Source: JAVBNF01 sp031551725
GTDB taxonomy: Bacteria > Bacteroidota > Bacteroidia > Bacteroidales > P3
Assembly: GCA_031551725.1 (NCBI GenBank)
Contig: JAVBNF010000004.1
Coordinates: forward strand, 1 to 58,500
Direction: 5' to 3'
Length of the DNA: 58,500 nucleotides
Below the pieces are notes generated by a model, which saw only the letters and a program-made list of their open reading frames with translations, searched no databases and was not told the DNA's origin. Shown here piece after piece: positions 25,765 through 36,200 of this stretch (positions within the stretch are counted from its first letter, which is position 1; every line of letters starts with the position of its first letter). The translations under genes were made by a program, and so were the position numbers.

Positions 25765-26625
25765 ATGAAAGGAATTATTCTCGCCGGAGGCTCCGGCACG
25801 CGTTTGCACCCATTGACACTCGCCATGAGTAAACAATTGATGCCTGTTTACGACAAACCGATGATTTATTATCCCTTGTCGGTATTGATGATGGCCGGAA
25901 TTAAAGATATCCTAATTATCTCTACGCCACACGATTTGCCGCATTTCGAACGTTTGTTGGGCGACGGCAAACAACTCGGATGTTCTTTTCAATACGCTGT
26001 ACAAGAAGTTCCGAACGGCTTGGCACAGGCGTTCGTGATTGGTGAAAAATTCATCGGCAGCGATAGTGTTGCATTGGTTTTAGGCGACAACATTTTCCAT
26101 GGTTCAGGCTTGGGACAATTGTTGGAAGCACACAATAACCCGAAAGGCGGAACCGTTTTTGCATATCACGTTTCCGACCCGGAACGCTACGGCGTTGTGG
26201 AGTTCGATGCCAACGGAAAAGCCGTTTCCATTGAAGAAAAACCGAAACAGCCGAAATCGAATTTTGCCGTTCCCGGTTTGTATTTTTATGACAATTCTGT
26301 TGTAAAAATTGCAAAAGAATTGAAACCAAGCGCACGCGGAGAATATGAAATTACCGATGTGAACAAAGTATATCTCGAGCAAGGCAATTTACAAGTGGCT
26401 ATTTTGAATAGAGGTACTGCTTGGTTGGATACCGGTACTTTCGAATCTTTGCTGCAAGCATCGCAATTTGTAGGTGTAATTGAACAACGCCAGGGATTGA
26501 AAATCGGATGTATTGAAGAAATTGCTTACCGCAAAGGATTTATCAATGCCGAACAATTGAAAGAAGTGGCCGAACCCCTTGTAAAAAGCGGCTATGGTAC
26601 TTATTTGCTTTCGCTTTTGAAATAA
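25765..26625 (+). CDS. rfbA: Glucose-1-phosphate thymidylyltransferase
   Basis: The 286-residue enzyme makes dTDP-glucose from dTTP and glucose 1-phosphate, the first step to dTDP-rhamnose. It begins MKGIILAGGSGTRLHPLT, the nucleotide-binding signature, then QLMPVYDKPMIYYPL, LGDNIFHG (metal-binding Asp) and EEKPKQPKS. Length and C-terminal segment fit RfbA/RmlA. No other rml genes are adjacent; holA follows after one base. Confidence 0.96.
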   Translation: MKGIILAGGSGTRLHPLTLAMSKQLMPVYDKPMIYYPLSVLMMAGIKDILIISTPHDLPHFERLLGDGKQLGCSFQYAVQEVPNGLAQAFVIGEKFIGSDSVALVLGDNIFHGSGLGQLLEAHNNPKGGTVFAYHVSDPERYGVVEFDANGKAVSIEEKPKQPKSNFAVPGLYFYDNSVVKIAKELKPSARGEYEITDVNKVYLEQGNLQVAILNRGTAWLDTGTFESLLQASQFVGVIEQRQGLKIGCIEEIAYRKGFINAEQLKEVAEPLVKSGYGTYLLSLLK

Positions 26626-26626
26626 G

Positions 26627-27622
26627 ATGACGTTCGAACAAATCATCGAAAATTTACAAAAAAAAATCTATTCTCCCGTTTATTTACTTTCGGGAGAAGA
26701 GGCTTATTATATCGATAAAATCAGCGATTTTATTGAGCAAAACGTATTAACGGAAGACGAGAAAGAATTTAATTTTACCGTTTTGTATGGTCGCGATACA
26801 AAAGTGCAAACCATTGTAGATGCAGCCAAACGCTATCCGATGATGTCCAATTACCAAGTGGTTATTGTGAAAGAGGCGCAACAGCTGGACAAAATCGAAG
26901 AGCTCGCCGCTTATGTTTCAAAACCGCTTTCGAGTACGATTTTAGTGCTTGGTTATAAATACGGCAAAATCGACAAACGTAAAAGTTTTTACAAACAAGT
27001 TGAAAAAACGGGCGTTTTCTTTGAATCGCCCAAATTGTGGGACAATCAAGTTCCTGCGTGGATTGCAAATTACGCCAAAGAAAAAGGTTGTAAAATCGAC
27101 TCAAAATCGTCGGCCCTACTTACCGAATCCTTAGGAAATGATTTAAGCAAAATTGCGAATGAAATTGATAAACTTGTCCTCAACATGAACGGAAAAAAAG
27201 AAATTACGCCGGAATTGATTGAACAGTTTATCGGAATCAGTAAGGATTATAACGTTTTTGAACTACAAAAAGCCCTCGTCGGCAAAGATATTATCAAAGC
27301 CAATAAAATTATTCATTATTTCGGACAAAATACCAAAGAACATCCGATTCAGATGTTGATTCCGATTTTATACGGATTTTTTCTCAAACTCTTGATTTAC
27401 CAAACCGAGCGCACACGCATGCCGGAAAAAGAATTGCTCGCAAAAATGGGGGCACGGAATTCATACGAATTCGAAGCTGCTTCCAAACACTATTCCACTC
27501 AAAAAACCGCCCGTATCATTGGCTATTTCCGCGAATACGACCTTAAATCCAAAGGCATGGACAATGCTTCTACTTCCGATCCGGATTTGATGCGGGAATT
27601 GATTTTTAAAATTTTGCATTAA
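26627..27622 (+). CDS. holA: DNA polymerase III subunit delta
   Basis: The 331-residue protein is the clamp-loader subunit that opens the beta clamp. Segments typical of the family are SPVYLLSGEEAYYIDKI at the start, YPMMSNYQVVIVKEAQ and LGNDLSKIANEIDKLVL. The helical C-terminal collar domain closes it. Its start lies one base after the rfbA stop, so it is translated from the same transcript. Confidence 0.92.
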   Translation: MTFEQIIENLQKKIYSPVYLLSGEEAYYIDKISDFIEQNVLTEDEKEFNFTVLYGRDTKVQTIVDAAKRYPMMSNYQVVIVKEAQQLDKIEELAAYVSKPLSSTILVLGYKYGKIDKRKSFYKQVEKTGVFFESPKLWDNQVPAWIANYAKEKGCKIDSKSSALLTESLGNDLSKIANEIDKLVLNMNGKKEITPELIEQFIGISKDYNVFELQKALVGKDIIKANKIIHYFGQNTKEHPIQMLIPILYGFFLKLLIYQTERTRMPEKELLAKMGARNSYEFEAASKHYSTQKTARIIGYFREYDLKSKGMDNASTSDPDLMRELIFKILH

Positions 27623-27690
27623 TAAATATTTATTTTTCAATATCTTAAATAAATATTTTTTTTATTTAATAAAGTTTTTTTGAAAAAAAT

Positions 27691-27721
27691 TTTGTTTATG
27701 TCTAAATTATTTTTAGCTTTG
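27691..27721 (+). promoter_or_regulatory. Promoter of the susC-susD operon
   Basis: TTTG (27691-27694) and TAGCTTTG (27714-27721) are separated by exactly 19 bp, the canonical Bacteroidota arrangement. Transcription should start near 27728, leaving a leader of about 415 nt before the SusC start. Confidence 0.8.
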
Positions 27722-27727
27722 TAGCAG

Positions 27728-28142
27728 AAAAAGAAATTTATGGATGTGTATTGTTAATTACAAAAAATATTAACCATCAACTTCCGTAAGACATGACTAC
27801 ACAATTTTTGCATACACATTTCCTCCATGTGAAAAATATAGTAGTCATTTTTGCACAGTTCCATGTGCATCAAATCATGCATGTACATCGAATGTGCACG
27901 TTATAAAAAGCGTACAAGTTTAGTGTTTGCAATTTCTACTTTGAACTGAAAATCGACCTGCTCCATCGTTCCGCATACACAAAGCATACGGGTGCAAATA
28001 CTTTCCTCTTGTAGCCACGACTTTTCTTGTTGTGTACAGGCTACTTGGTCGTGCCCCAGTTCGACAAGAAAAGTTAGGGTTACATTTATAAGCATTAATC
28101 GACAAGCATTAATGTTATGGTTTAACTCAACACAAAAAATGT
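27728..28142 (+). promoter_or_regulatory. Long structured 5' leader of the SusC gene
   Basis: This gene-free stretch of about 415 bases holds three pairs of complementary segments: GTAGCC (28011) with GGCTAC (28039), CACGAC (28016) with GTCGTG (28048), and ACTTTTCTTGT (28020) with ACAAGAAAAGT (28064). Their order is interleaved, so they can form a pseudoknot or alternative folds but not simple nested hairpins. A His-rich reading frame of 37 codons lies at 27793-27906. No known riboswitch consensus was recognised. Confidence 0.45.
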
Positions 28143-31100
28143 ATGAAAAAAGTAATTTGGTTACTTGCGTGCATGTTGCTAAGCATAAGCTTTGCATACG
28201 CGCAGAACAAAACAGTGTCGGGCGTGGTCGTAGATGAAAAAGGCGTATCCGTAATCGGTGCAACAGTAGTTGCCAAAGGCACTACCATTGGCACAGTCAC
28301 CGGAATGAACGGCGAATTTTCCGTCGATGTTCCTCAAGCCACAACAACACTCACTGTTTCCTTTATGGGAATGACAGATTATGAAACACCTGCTGGAACG
28401 AATTTAAGGATCACGTTAAAAGCCACTGCTACAGGGTTGAAAGAAGTTGAAATTACCGGTTACGGCGTTCAACAGCGAGGTACATTCACCGGTGCTGCAT
28501 CCGTTGTTCGCAGCGAAAAATTAGCCGCACCTGTGACTTCGTTCGACAAGGCACTACAAGGAAACGCCGCCGGTGTATTGTCGCTATCGAATTCCGGACA
28601 ACCGGGCGCCGGACAATCGGTAACCATTCGCGGAATTGGTTCTATCAATGCAGGAACCATTCCTCTTTATGTCGTTGACGGAATTCCTATTGCCACCGGT
28701 AATTTTGGACAAATGACACAAACAGCTGCTACGGAAACTTCAGATAATTTAAGCGCAATGGCCAATATCAATCCGGCAGATATTGAATCTATTGTCGTTT
28801 TAAAAGATGCCTCCGCAACATCTATCTATGGTTCACGAGCCTCTAATGGCGTTGTTTTAATCACAACCAAAAGAGGCTCCGAAGGAAAAACCAATTTCGA
28901 CCTTAAAGTTGCAAGAGGTTATTCAAATCGAACCACGAAGAATTTCACGGTTTTTAACGGCGACCAATACATCGATTACCTAAATGATGCCTTTTTCAAC
29001 GCAGGCTATGGTGATCGAAACGATCCAAACGAATACATCACAATGCCTAACGGACAAAAGATCTTTGGGGAAATTCTCAATTCTGACAAGATGTTTCCGC
29101 TTCGTCAGGCCGATGGAAATTTCTTCAATTATGATTGGATGGACCAAGCATACGTGAATAACGCACCAACGACCTCATTTGACTTAAGCGCTTCCGGCGG
29201 AACGGCAAGAACTAAATTTTTTACCTCAATATCCTATTTGGACCAAGAAGGGGTTGTTTTAAACACAGGGATGAAACGGATGAGTGCCCGTTTGAATTTG
29301 GATCAGCAAGTTAACTCGAAATTCAAATTTGGCATAAATGCAAATTTTTCTTACAACGACCAAGAATCCCCCTATACCAGCGACTTATGGTTTATCAATC
29401 CCATCATGGCCTCCATGAATACATCTCCACTCGACCCGGGTATTATTCCCGAAGGCTCCCTATTTTATGATGCCGCAAGTGGAATGCTATTACCGGTAAA
29501 TCCCGGTGTAAATATCCATTACATGTCATCACAAAGCACCAATTTTCTGGCAAATACCATGTATGATGATTTTAGTTCCAGAACTTCGCGTTTGCTCACC
29601 AGTGGCTATGCGCAATGGGATATTATCGAAGGTTTGATTTTTAAGACAACAGCCGGATTGGATTATATGTTCTTGAATGAATACAAGTGGCTCGACTCTC
29701 GTCCGGTTGGCAATTCTGCATCTTATGGACAAGGAACAGCCGCAAACAGCGTGGTTGAAAACAGGATTTGGAATGTTACAAACACTTTGAATTATATTAC
29801 AAGTTTTGATGCGCATTCGTTTGTTTTCTTGCTCGGACAAGAAGCCCAAGCAACCGATTACAAATGGACATACGCCATGTCGCAAGGTTTTCCCGGAACA
29901 CGCTTCCATCAGATCTCAGAAGGAGCACTTCCTTATGGAACCAATGGAACTCGCAATGAAAGTAGCATTGCATCCTTTTTTGCCAACGCAAATTATAATT
30001 TTGATGAAAAATATTTCCTTTCGGGAAGTTTCCGTCGCGACGGTTCGTCTAGACTTTCGTCCGACAATCGTTGGGGTAACTTCTGGTCCGTTGGAGCAAG
30101 CTGGAGGCTGACACAAGAAAATTTTATGCAGGATTTTGATTGGTTAACCAACGCCACTCTCCGCACAAGCTATGGTACTGCCGGAAACACGTCTGGAATT
30201 GACCCTTATGCATCAAGAGGATTATACGGTGCAGGGTTTAACTACAACGAAAATCCGGGGGCAGCACCCGTGCAAATTGCAAATCCCGATTTGGGTTGGG
30301 AAACCAGTAATTCGTTTAACATTGGTTTAGATCTTTCCTTTTTTCAGGGACGTTTAGGCGGAACTATCGAATTTTACAATAAGAAAACAGATAATTTATT
30401 ATTGGACAAGCCGCTTTCTCTAACAACCGGTTTTGATTTTATCACTTCAAACATCGGTTCTATGCAAAATAGAGGTGTGGAATTTTCATTAAATGCAATT
30501 CCAATAATAACCCAAAATTTCACTTGGAAAGTCGATTTCAATATCACACACAACAAAAATGAAATTCTTAAATTATTAGGTGGAGAGCCAATCATTATTG
30601 CGCCATTTATCTATCAAGAAGGTTCCGATATTCAAACTTACTTTTCACGCAATTGGGCCGGTGTAAATCCTGCAAACGGTCGTCCGATGTATTATGATCT
30701 CAACGGAAATATTGTTTACGATTTATCAACCATTGGAGATGTAAGACATCCGCTTGGTTCTGCCGCTCCGAAATTCTATGGCGGTCTCACAAACACGTTT
30801 GAATTTTACGGTTTCGACGTTTCATTCATGCTTTATTTCACTTATGGCAATAAAGTCTTCAACTCAACATGGTCGTTTGCTACACACTGCGGATACAACA
30901 GGTACGACAATCAATACGAAGGTGTTGACGAACGTTGGAGAAAAGAAGGCGATATATCGGAATATCCGCAAGCCAATGCAAATTATACCGCTGGTGTTTA
31001 TGGCGGTTATGCATCGGACAGGGTCATTTTCGATGCTTCTTATATCCGATTACGCGATATAACCATCGGATACACGCTCCCTAAATCTATTACCAACCGG

Positions 31101-31259
31101 ATGAATTTAAACACCGTGCGTGTATATGCACAAGGTACAAACATGCTCACGTTTAGCCACTATCCGGATGCAGATCCGGAAGTAGGATTAAGCGGAGAAT
31201 ATGCAGCAGGTTATCCAAATGCCAAAACAATCACATTTGGTCTTAATGTTAAATTTTAA
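28143..31259 (+). CDS. SusC/RagA-type TonB-dependent outer-membrane transporter
   Basis: The 1038-residue protein has a signal peptide (ending YAQ), a carboxypeptidase-like regulatory domain (VSGVVVDEKGVSVIGATVVAKG), a plug domain with RGIGSINAGTIPLYVVDGIP, the SusC signature DASATSIYGSRASNGVVLITTKRG, and a 22-strand barrel ending in TFGLNVKF. SusC proteins import glycans or peptides captured with the SusD partner. No glycoside hydrolase lies next to it, so the substrate is open. The first gene of a three-gene operon. Confidence 0.96.
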   Translation: MKKVIWLLACMLLSISFAYAQNKTVSGVVVDEKGVSVIGATVVAKGTTIGTVTGMNGEFSVDVPQATTTLTVSFMGMTDYETPAGTNLRITLKATATGLKEVEITGYGVQQRGTFTGAASVVRSEKLAAPVTSFDKALQGNAAGVLSLSNSGQPGAGQSVTIRGIGSINAGTIPLYVVDGIPIATGNFGQMTQTAATETSDNLSAMANINPADIESIVVLKDASATSIYGSRASNGVVLITTKRGSEGKTNFDLKVARGYSNRTTKNFTVFNGDQYIDYLNDAFFNAGYGDRNDPNEYITMPNGQKIFGEILNSDKMFPLRQADGNFFNYDWMDQAYVNNAPTTSFDLSASGGTARTKFFTSISYLDQEGVVLNTGMKRMSARLNLDQQVNSKFKFGINANFSYNDQESPYTSDLWFINPIMASMNTSPLDPGIIPEGSLFYDAASGMLLPVNPGVNIHYMSSQSTNFLANTMYDDFSSRTSRLLTSGYAQWDIIEGLIFKTTAGLDYMFLNEYKWLDSRPVGNSASYGQGTAANSVVENRIWNVTNTLNYITSFDAHSFVFLLGQEAQATDYKWTYAMSQGFPGTRFHQISEGALPYGTNGTRNESSIASFFANANYNFDEKYFLSGSFRRDGSSRLSSDNRWGNFWSVGASWRLTQENFMQDFDWLTNATLRTSYGTAGNTSGIDPYASRGLYGAGFNYNENPGAAPVQIANPDLGWETSNSFNIGLDLSFFQGRLGGTIEFYNKKTDNLLLDKPLSLTTGFDFITSNIGSMQNRGVEFSLNAIPIITQNFTWKVDFNITHNKNEILKLLGGEPIIIAPFIYQEGSDIQTYFSRNWAGVNPANGRPMYYDLNGNIVYDLSTIGDVRHPLGSAAPKFYGGLTNTFEFYGFDVSFMLYFTYGNKVFNSTWSFATHCGYNRYDNQYEGVDERWRKEGDISEYPQANANYTAGVYGGYASDRVIFDASYIRLRDITIGYTLPKSITNRMNLNTVRVYAQGTNMLTFSHYPDADPEVGLSGEYAAGYPNAKTITFGLNVKF

Positions 31260-31262
31260 AAA

Positions 31263-32678
31263 ATGAAAACTATGAAAAAAATATTCATATATACAGCAGC
31301 CCTATTGGTCGGAACGGCATTTTTGTCCTCATGCAATAAATTCCTGGATACCGACATGTATAGATATGTTCCGGATGAAGGCGCCGTTACAGATTACCTC
31401 ACTGCAAACGCATCGCTCAACGGAGTGTACGACGCTTTGCAACATTTTTCCCTATACGGACGCTATTGGCCCGTTTCCGGAGATGCAACAACAACAAACA
31501 TTCTGTTAAATCCCAGAAACAGCAACCGCTTTATCCCTCAATTGCAATTCTCAATTACAGCAGCAAATGGTGATGTTAGAAATTATTGGGAATTGGCTTA
31601 CGTGACCATCGACCGGGCAAACCGCTTGCTTGCCGCTATTGAGAACATTACAGGAACCGACGAACAAAAAGCCGAAATAAAAGGGCAATCGTTGGCGCTC
31701 CGCGCAATGCTGCACTTTGATTTGGTAAGAACATTCGGTCAAACCTATAACGGTTATCAATCCACGCCGGGGGTTCCATACATGGAAAAATACGATGAAA
31801 ATGCACGCCCCCCACGTGAAACAGTGGAAACGGTTTATACTAAAATAATCCGCGACTTGGAAGAAGCGATTACCCTTTTAGAAATCCAATCGCCGGGCGA
31901 AGCTCCGTATAAAATCAATGCAACTTCCGCAAAAGCCCTATTGGCGCGTGTTTATATCACTCAACAAGATTACGCCACAGCCAAACCGCTTTTGCAAGAC
32001 ATTATCAACAATTCGGGCTATCGTATTTTCACAACCACCGAATATGTAGCGGCTTGGTCGCTCAAATACAACGCTACTGCAAATGCAGAATTCTTATTCG
32101 CATTGCCGTATTCAAACAGCGATCAATTAGCAACAAGCTCATTATCGTATATGTACATCCGCAATGGTTATGGCGATTTTCTTGCTTCAGATTCAATCAT
32201 GAATCTATATGACTCAACCGATATCCGCTTGAGCACATTCTTCATCGCCGACGGGGCATTAATGCGTGTAAATAAATATCCTTCCAGAGACGGTTTAGGC
32301 GTTACAGATGTGCCGATCATTCGCATGTCTGATATTTATTTGATGTATGCCGAAACTTGCGCTGAAACAAATGATATCCCCACTGCAATTACTTATTTGG
32401 ACGAAATCCGCCAACGGGCAGATCCTTCGGCAGGCACAACCACTGTTTCCGGACAAGCATTGTTAGACCTTATTTTCATCGAACGTCGAAAAGAATTTCC
32501 TTATGAGGGAATTTATTTCTACGACATCAAACGTTTGAAGAAAGATCTGTACAGCGGTTTAAATATGGCTGGAATTCCGTACAGATACGTGGCTTACCCA
32601 AGCGAATTGTTTGCTTTGCCGATTCCTCAACGCGAATTGGATGCTAATCCTAACATGACTCAAAATCCCGGTTACTAA
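31263..32678 (+). CDS. SusD/RagB-family substrate-binding lipoprotein
   Basis: The 471-residue protein has a lipoprotein signal (lipobox SSCNKFLD) and the tetratricopeptide-rich SusD fold: NYWELAYVTIDRANRLL, AEIKGQSLALRAMLHFDLVRTFG, ATSAKALLARVYITQQDY and IRMSDIYLMYAE. It forms the lid of the SusC transporter. It starts 3 bp after the susC stop. Confidence 0.95.
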   Translation: MKTMKKIFIYTAALLVGTAFLSSCNKFLDTDMYRYVPDEGAVTDYLTANASLNGVYDALQHFSLYGRYWPVSGDATTTNILLNPRNSNRFIPQLQFSITAANGDVRNYWELAYVTIDRANRLLAAIENITGTDEQKAEIKGQSLALRAMLHFDLVRTFGQTYNGYQSTPGVPYMEKYDENARPPRETVETVYTKIIRDLEEAITLLEIQSPGEAPYKINATSAKALLARVYITQQDYATAKPLLQDIINNSGYRIFTTTEYVAAWSLKYNATANAEFLFALPYSNSDQLATSSLSYMYIRNGYGDFLASDSIMNLYDSTDIRLSTFFIADGALMRVNKYPSRDGLGVTDVPIIRMSDIYLMYAETCAETNDIPTAITYLDEIRQRADPSAGTTTVSGQALLDLIFIERRKEFPYEGIYFYDIKRLKKDLYSGLNMAGIPYRYVAYPSELFALPIPQRELDANPNMTQNPGY

Positions 32679-32697
32679 TCTATAAAAGCAAAAGACT

Positions 32698-33222
32698 ATG
32701 AAAAAAATATCTTTATATATCGCCTTGATTGCCTTTTGTGGAATTGGGGTATCATGCGACAAAAACGACAAATCGTACGACGGTATCGCGCAAGTGGCAT
32801 TTGATTATCCCGACGTTCCTGTTGCTTCCTCTCCCACCGCTTGGCGCGGAACAGAAGCATCAATTCACAATACAGTTGTGAAAATTGATACCGACCAGGT
32901 ATTCATTCTCCCCATCCACCTAATTGCAAGCGGAGCAATGGGAGAAGTTAATGTAGGCATCTCCAAATTAGATCCATACAGTGTAGACACCACTCAAGGA
33001 AAAGTGCCTGCCATCAGCACCATTGCAGACAATGCCATCAGTTTCTCTCCCACAGCAAGCATTGCTGCCGGGAGATTTATAGGAGAAGTACCTTTAAGCA
33101 TCACTTATGCCAATCTTTCCGGTAATGAAAACGACAATATCATCTACTTATATCTTACCGGAACGAATATCTCGCAAGCCGAAAACTACCGACGCATAAA
33201 ACTGACATTCGTCAAGTTATAA
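32698..33222 (+). CDS. Putative lipoprotein of the susCD operon (DUF4843-like)
   Basis: The 174-residue protein has a signal peptide with GIGVSCDKND, placing a lipidated Cys near residue 20. The rest is beta-rich with FILPIHLIASGAMGEVNVGI and RRIKLTFVKL. Third genes of SusCD loci often encode surface glycan-binding lipoproteins; the similarity to DUF4843 is by eye only. It starts 19 bp after susD and is followed by a terminator. Confidence 0.75.
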   Translation: MKKISLYIALIAFCGIGVSCDKNDKSYDGIAQVAFDYPDVPVASSPTAWRGTEASIHNTVVKIDTDQVFILPIHLIASGAMGEVNVGISKLDPYSVDTTQGKVPAISTIADNAISFSPTASIAAGRFIGEVPLSITYANLSGNENDNIIYLYLTGTNISQAENYRRIKLTFVKL

Positions 33223-33236
33223 TGGCAATGCTTAAC

Positions 33237-33269
33237 AAAAAAGCCATTCGAATTTCGAATGGCTTTTTT
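33237..33269. terminator. Bidirectional terminator between susCD and secDF
   Basis: AAAAAAGCCATTCGAA (33237-33252) pairs with TTCGAATGGCTTTTTT (33254-33269), a perfect 16-bp stem with a one-base loop and A/T ends, serving the two converging transcripts. Confidence 0.92.
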
Positions 33270-33290
33270 GTTATTGCTTTTTACAAAAGA

Positions 33291-36200
33291 TTATTTATTT
33301 TCTTTTGCCGCTTTTTTATTTTTACGCATTGTGATGTCGTATGCAATCGGCGATGCAATGAACACGGAAGAATAAACCCCGATCAACACCCCGAACAACA
33401 ATGCGAAAGTGAAACCGCGGATTACATCACCACCAAACAAGAAGATCATAATCAATACAACCAATACCGTACCGGTTGTATTCACCGTACGGGAAAGAGT
33501 ACTATTAATAGCGTCGTTCATTGTTTGTTTCAATTCGCGTTTCGGATAAAGTCCAATGTATTCACGCAAACGGTCGAAAATAATCACAGTATCGTTAATA
33601 GAGTATCCGATAATCGTTAAGATGGCCGCAATAAACGCTTGGTCGATATCCAATGAGAACGGAAGCACGCCATAGAACAATGAGAACGCTCCAAGCGTAA
33701 TCAAAGCATCGTGTGCCAACGAAACCAAACCGCCCCAGCCATATTGCCAGTGTTTAAAACGAACGGCAATATACAAGAAGATAAAGAGCAAAGCGATAGC
33801 CACCGCCAAGAATGCAGAACGAGTGATATCCGTTGCAATGGTCGGTCCTACCAATTCCGAACTCAACAAGCCTAAAAGCTTACTGTTATCAGACTTGGTA
33901 AACTCATCTTCGGAGATTTCTTCTTTATAGAACCCTTTGCAATGTTCATACAATGCATGATCCATCTCTGCTTCTACATTTTGTCCAACATCTCCAACTC
34001 TGTATTTGGTAGAAATTTTCACTTGATCGGAAGAACCCATTGTTTTTACTTCGGGAGCTTCTCCGCCAAACGCCGCTGTAAGTGCTGCACGGACATCGTC
34101 AGTTTTCACATCCTGGTCAAAACGTACGGTATACGTACGACCGCCGGAGAAGTCAATACCCAAACTTAATCCACGAGTTGCCAAAGATGTAATACTGATT
34201 ATTGACAAAACGATTGCAATTACATAAGAATATTTACGTGCTCCGATAAAATCGATATGCGTGTTTGCCAAAAAGTTACGAGTGATTTTCGTATCAAACA
34301 TAATATTTTTGTCTTTTTCCAGCAACCAGATAAAGATCATGCGAGAAATAAAGATTGCGCAGAATAACGAAGTAAGGATACCGATACACAATGTAGTTGC
34401 AAAACCTTGGATAGGACCCGAACCGAAGATGTATAATACAATACCCGTAATCAAAGTTGTTGCATTACCGTCGATAATGGCCGAATAAGCATGTTTGTAA
34501 CCGTCTGCAATTGCCAGTCGGACGCCTTTTCCGGCTCGAAGCTCTTCTTTCACACGTTCGTAAATAATAACATTGGCATCCACCGCCATACCCATGGTAA
34601 GTACGATACCGGCAATACCGGGCAATGTCAACACCGCGCCGAGCGATGCCAGAACGCCGAACAGGAAGAATACGTTGGCAAGCAATGCCACGTTGGCAAC
34701 CAAACCGGCAGTGCTATAGAAGAAAGTCATATATAACAAGACCATGATGAACGCAAGAACAAACGACATAAAACCAGCTGAAATCGCTTGTTGTCCCAAA
34801 GAAGGCCCAACCACAGCTTCTTGTACAATACGTGCAGGAGCAGGGAGTTTACCGGCTTTCAAAATATTGGCTAAATCTTGTCCTTCTTCAATAGTAAAGT
34901 TACCGGAAATTTGCGACTGTCCACCAGAAATTTCAGTGTTAACCGTCGGCCAAGAATAAGCGTAATTATCAAGAACAACAGCAATCGAGTGGCCGATATT
35001 AGCGGCGGTCATATTTTTCCAAACTTTGGCACCTTCGGCATTCATCGTCATGCTAACTTCAACATCTCCGTGTTGGCCAAAATCTTGGCGAGCATCCGTA
35101 ATAGCACCGCCATCCAGCGGAGCACGGTTATCACGAGTGGTTACTTTTAAAGCAATCAATTGATAAATATCCGATCCCGGAAGTGGTTTAGCCGACCAAA
35201 CAAAGCGAATTTGACGAGGGAATTTTGTTTTGGCAACTTCCATATAGCGATCTACTTTCGCCATATCTTTTGCCATCGCATAACCTACAACCGGACCTTT
35301 TCGGCCTTGGTCACCTTCACCCAAATAAGGCATCAACACTGCAAACAACGGATTTTTCTCTCTCCATTGTTCTTGGGTCAATTGTCCATCGTCTGTTTTA
35401 GTAGAATCTACGCCCGCAGCAAGTTGTTGCGCCAACTTATCTTCGGTATTATCAGCTTTAGCAGTCGTATCTGTAAGATTTACCAAGGTAGAGTCGTCGC
35501 CTTTCATTTTCAAGTAAGAAGCGAGATAATCGTTTGCATCCGAAAGGTTTTGAGCGACATCGCTAAATTCGTAAGTAGCCCAGAACTCCAACTGAGCGGC
35601 ACCTTGTAGAAGTTTGCGCACACGTTGAGGATCTTTAATGCCGGGCAACTCGATCAAAATACGCTCGGTTTGTTGTAATTTTTGGATATTCGGCTGAGCA
35701 ACTCCGAATTTGTCAATCCGCTGGCGCAAAACTTGGTAAGTACGATCGTAAGCGCTGGTTGTTTCTTTGCGGATAGCTTCAACAACTTCACTATTTGTCG
35801 AATTGGTATTTACCGATGCCATTTCATAGCTGAAAATAGCTGCCATTTGTGCATTTGGATCAATTTTGTTCCATGTTTCGCCAAAAATAGTAACAAAATT
35901 ACTGTTCGGAGTGGTTTTATTCGTAGCGATCGCTTGTTCCATCACTTTGTTGAACAAACTATCCGAGCTATATCCCGCCAAGGCATAAACAACATCGGAA
36001 GTAGAAACTTCCATTACCACGTTCATCCCGCCGCGAAGGTCGAGGCCGAGGTTGATTTCATGTTCTTTACATTGTTTGTATGTATACTTTTGAACAAGAA
36101 TGTTGTACACTACGTTATTCCCTACGGAATCCAAATAATCTTCTTCATATTCTTTTGCCAAAGAATCGAATACATAACGTTCGCGTACTGCATCTCCGTT

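Noticed and set aside
27728..28142. Cobalamin riboswitch in the SusC leader or before pduO
   Set aside because: No B12-box-like segment or typical core was seen in either place.
27901..28263. 120-codon antisense frame over the SusC leader and start
   Set aside because: It has no start context, no known domain, an odd Cys/His/Arg composition, and overlaps the SusC signal-peptide coding region on the other strand.
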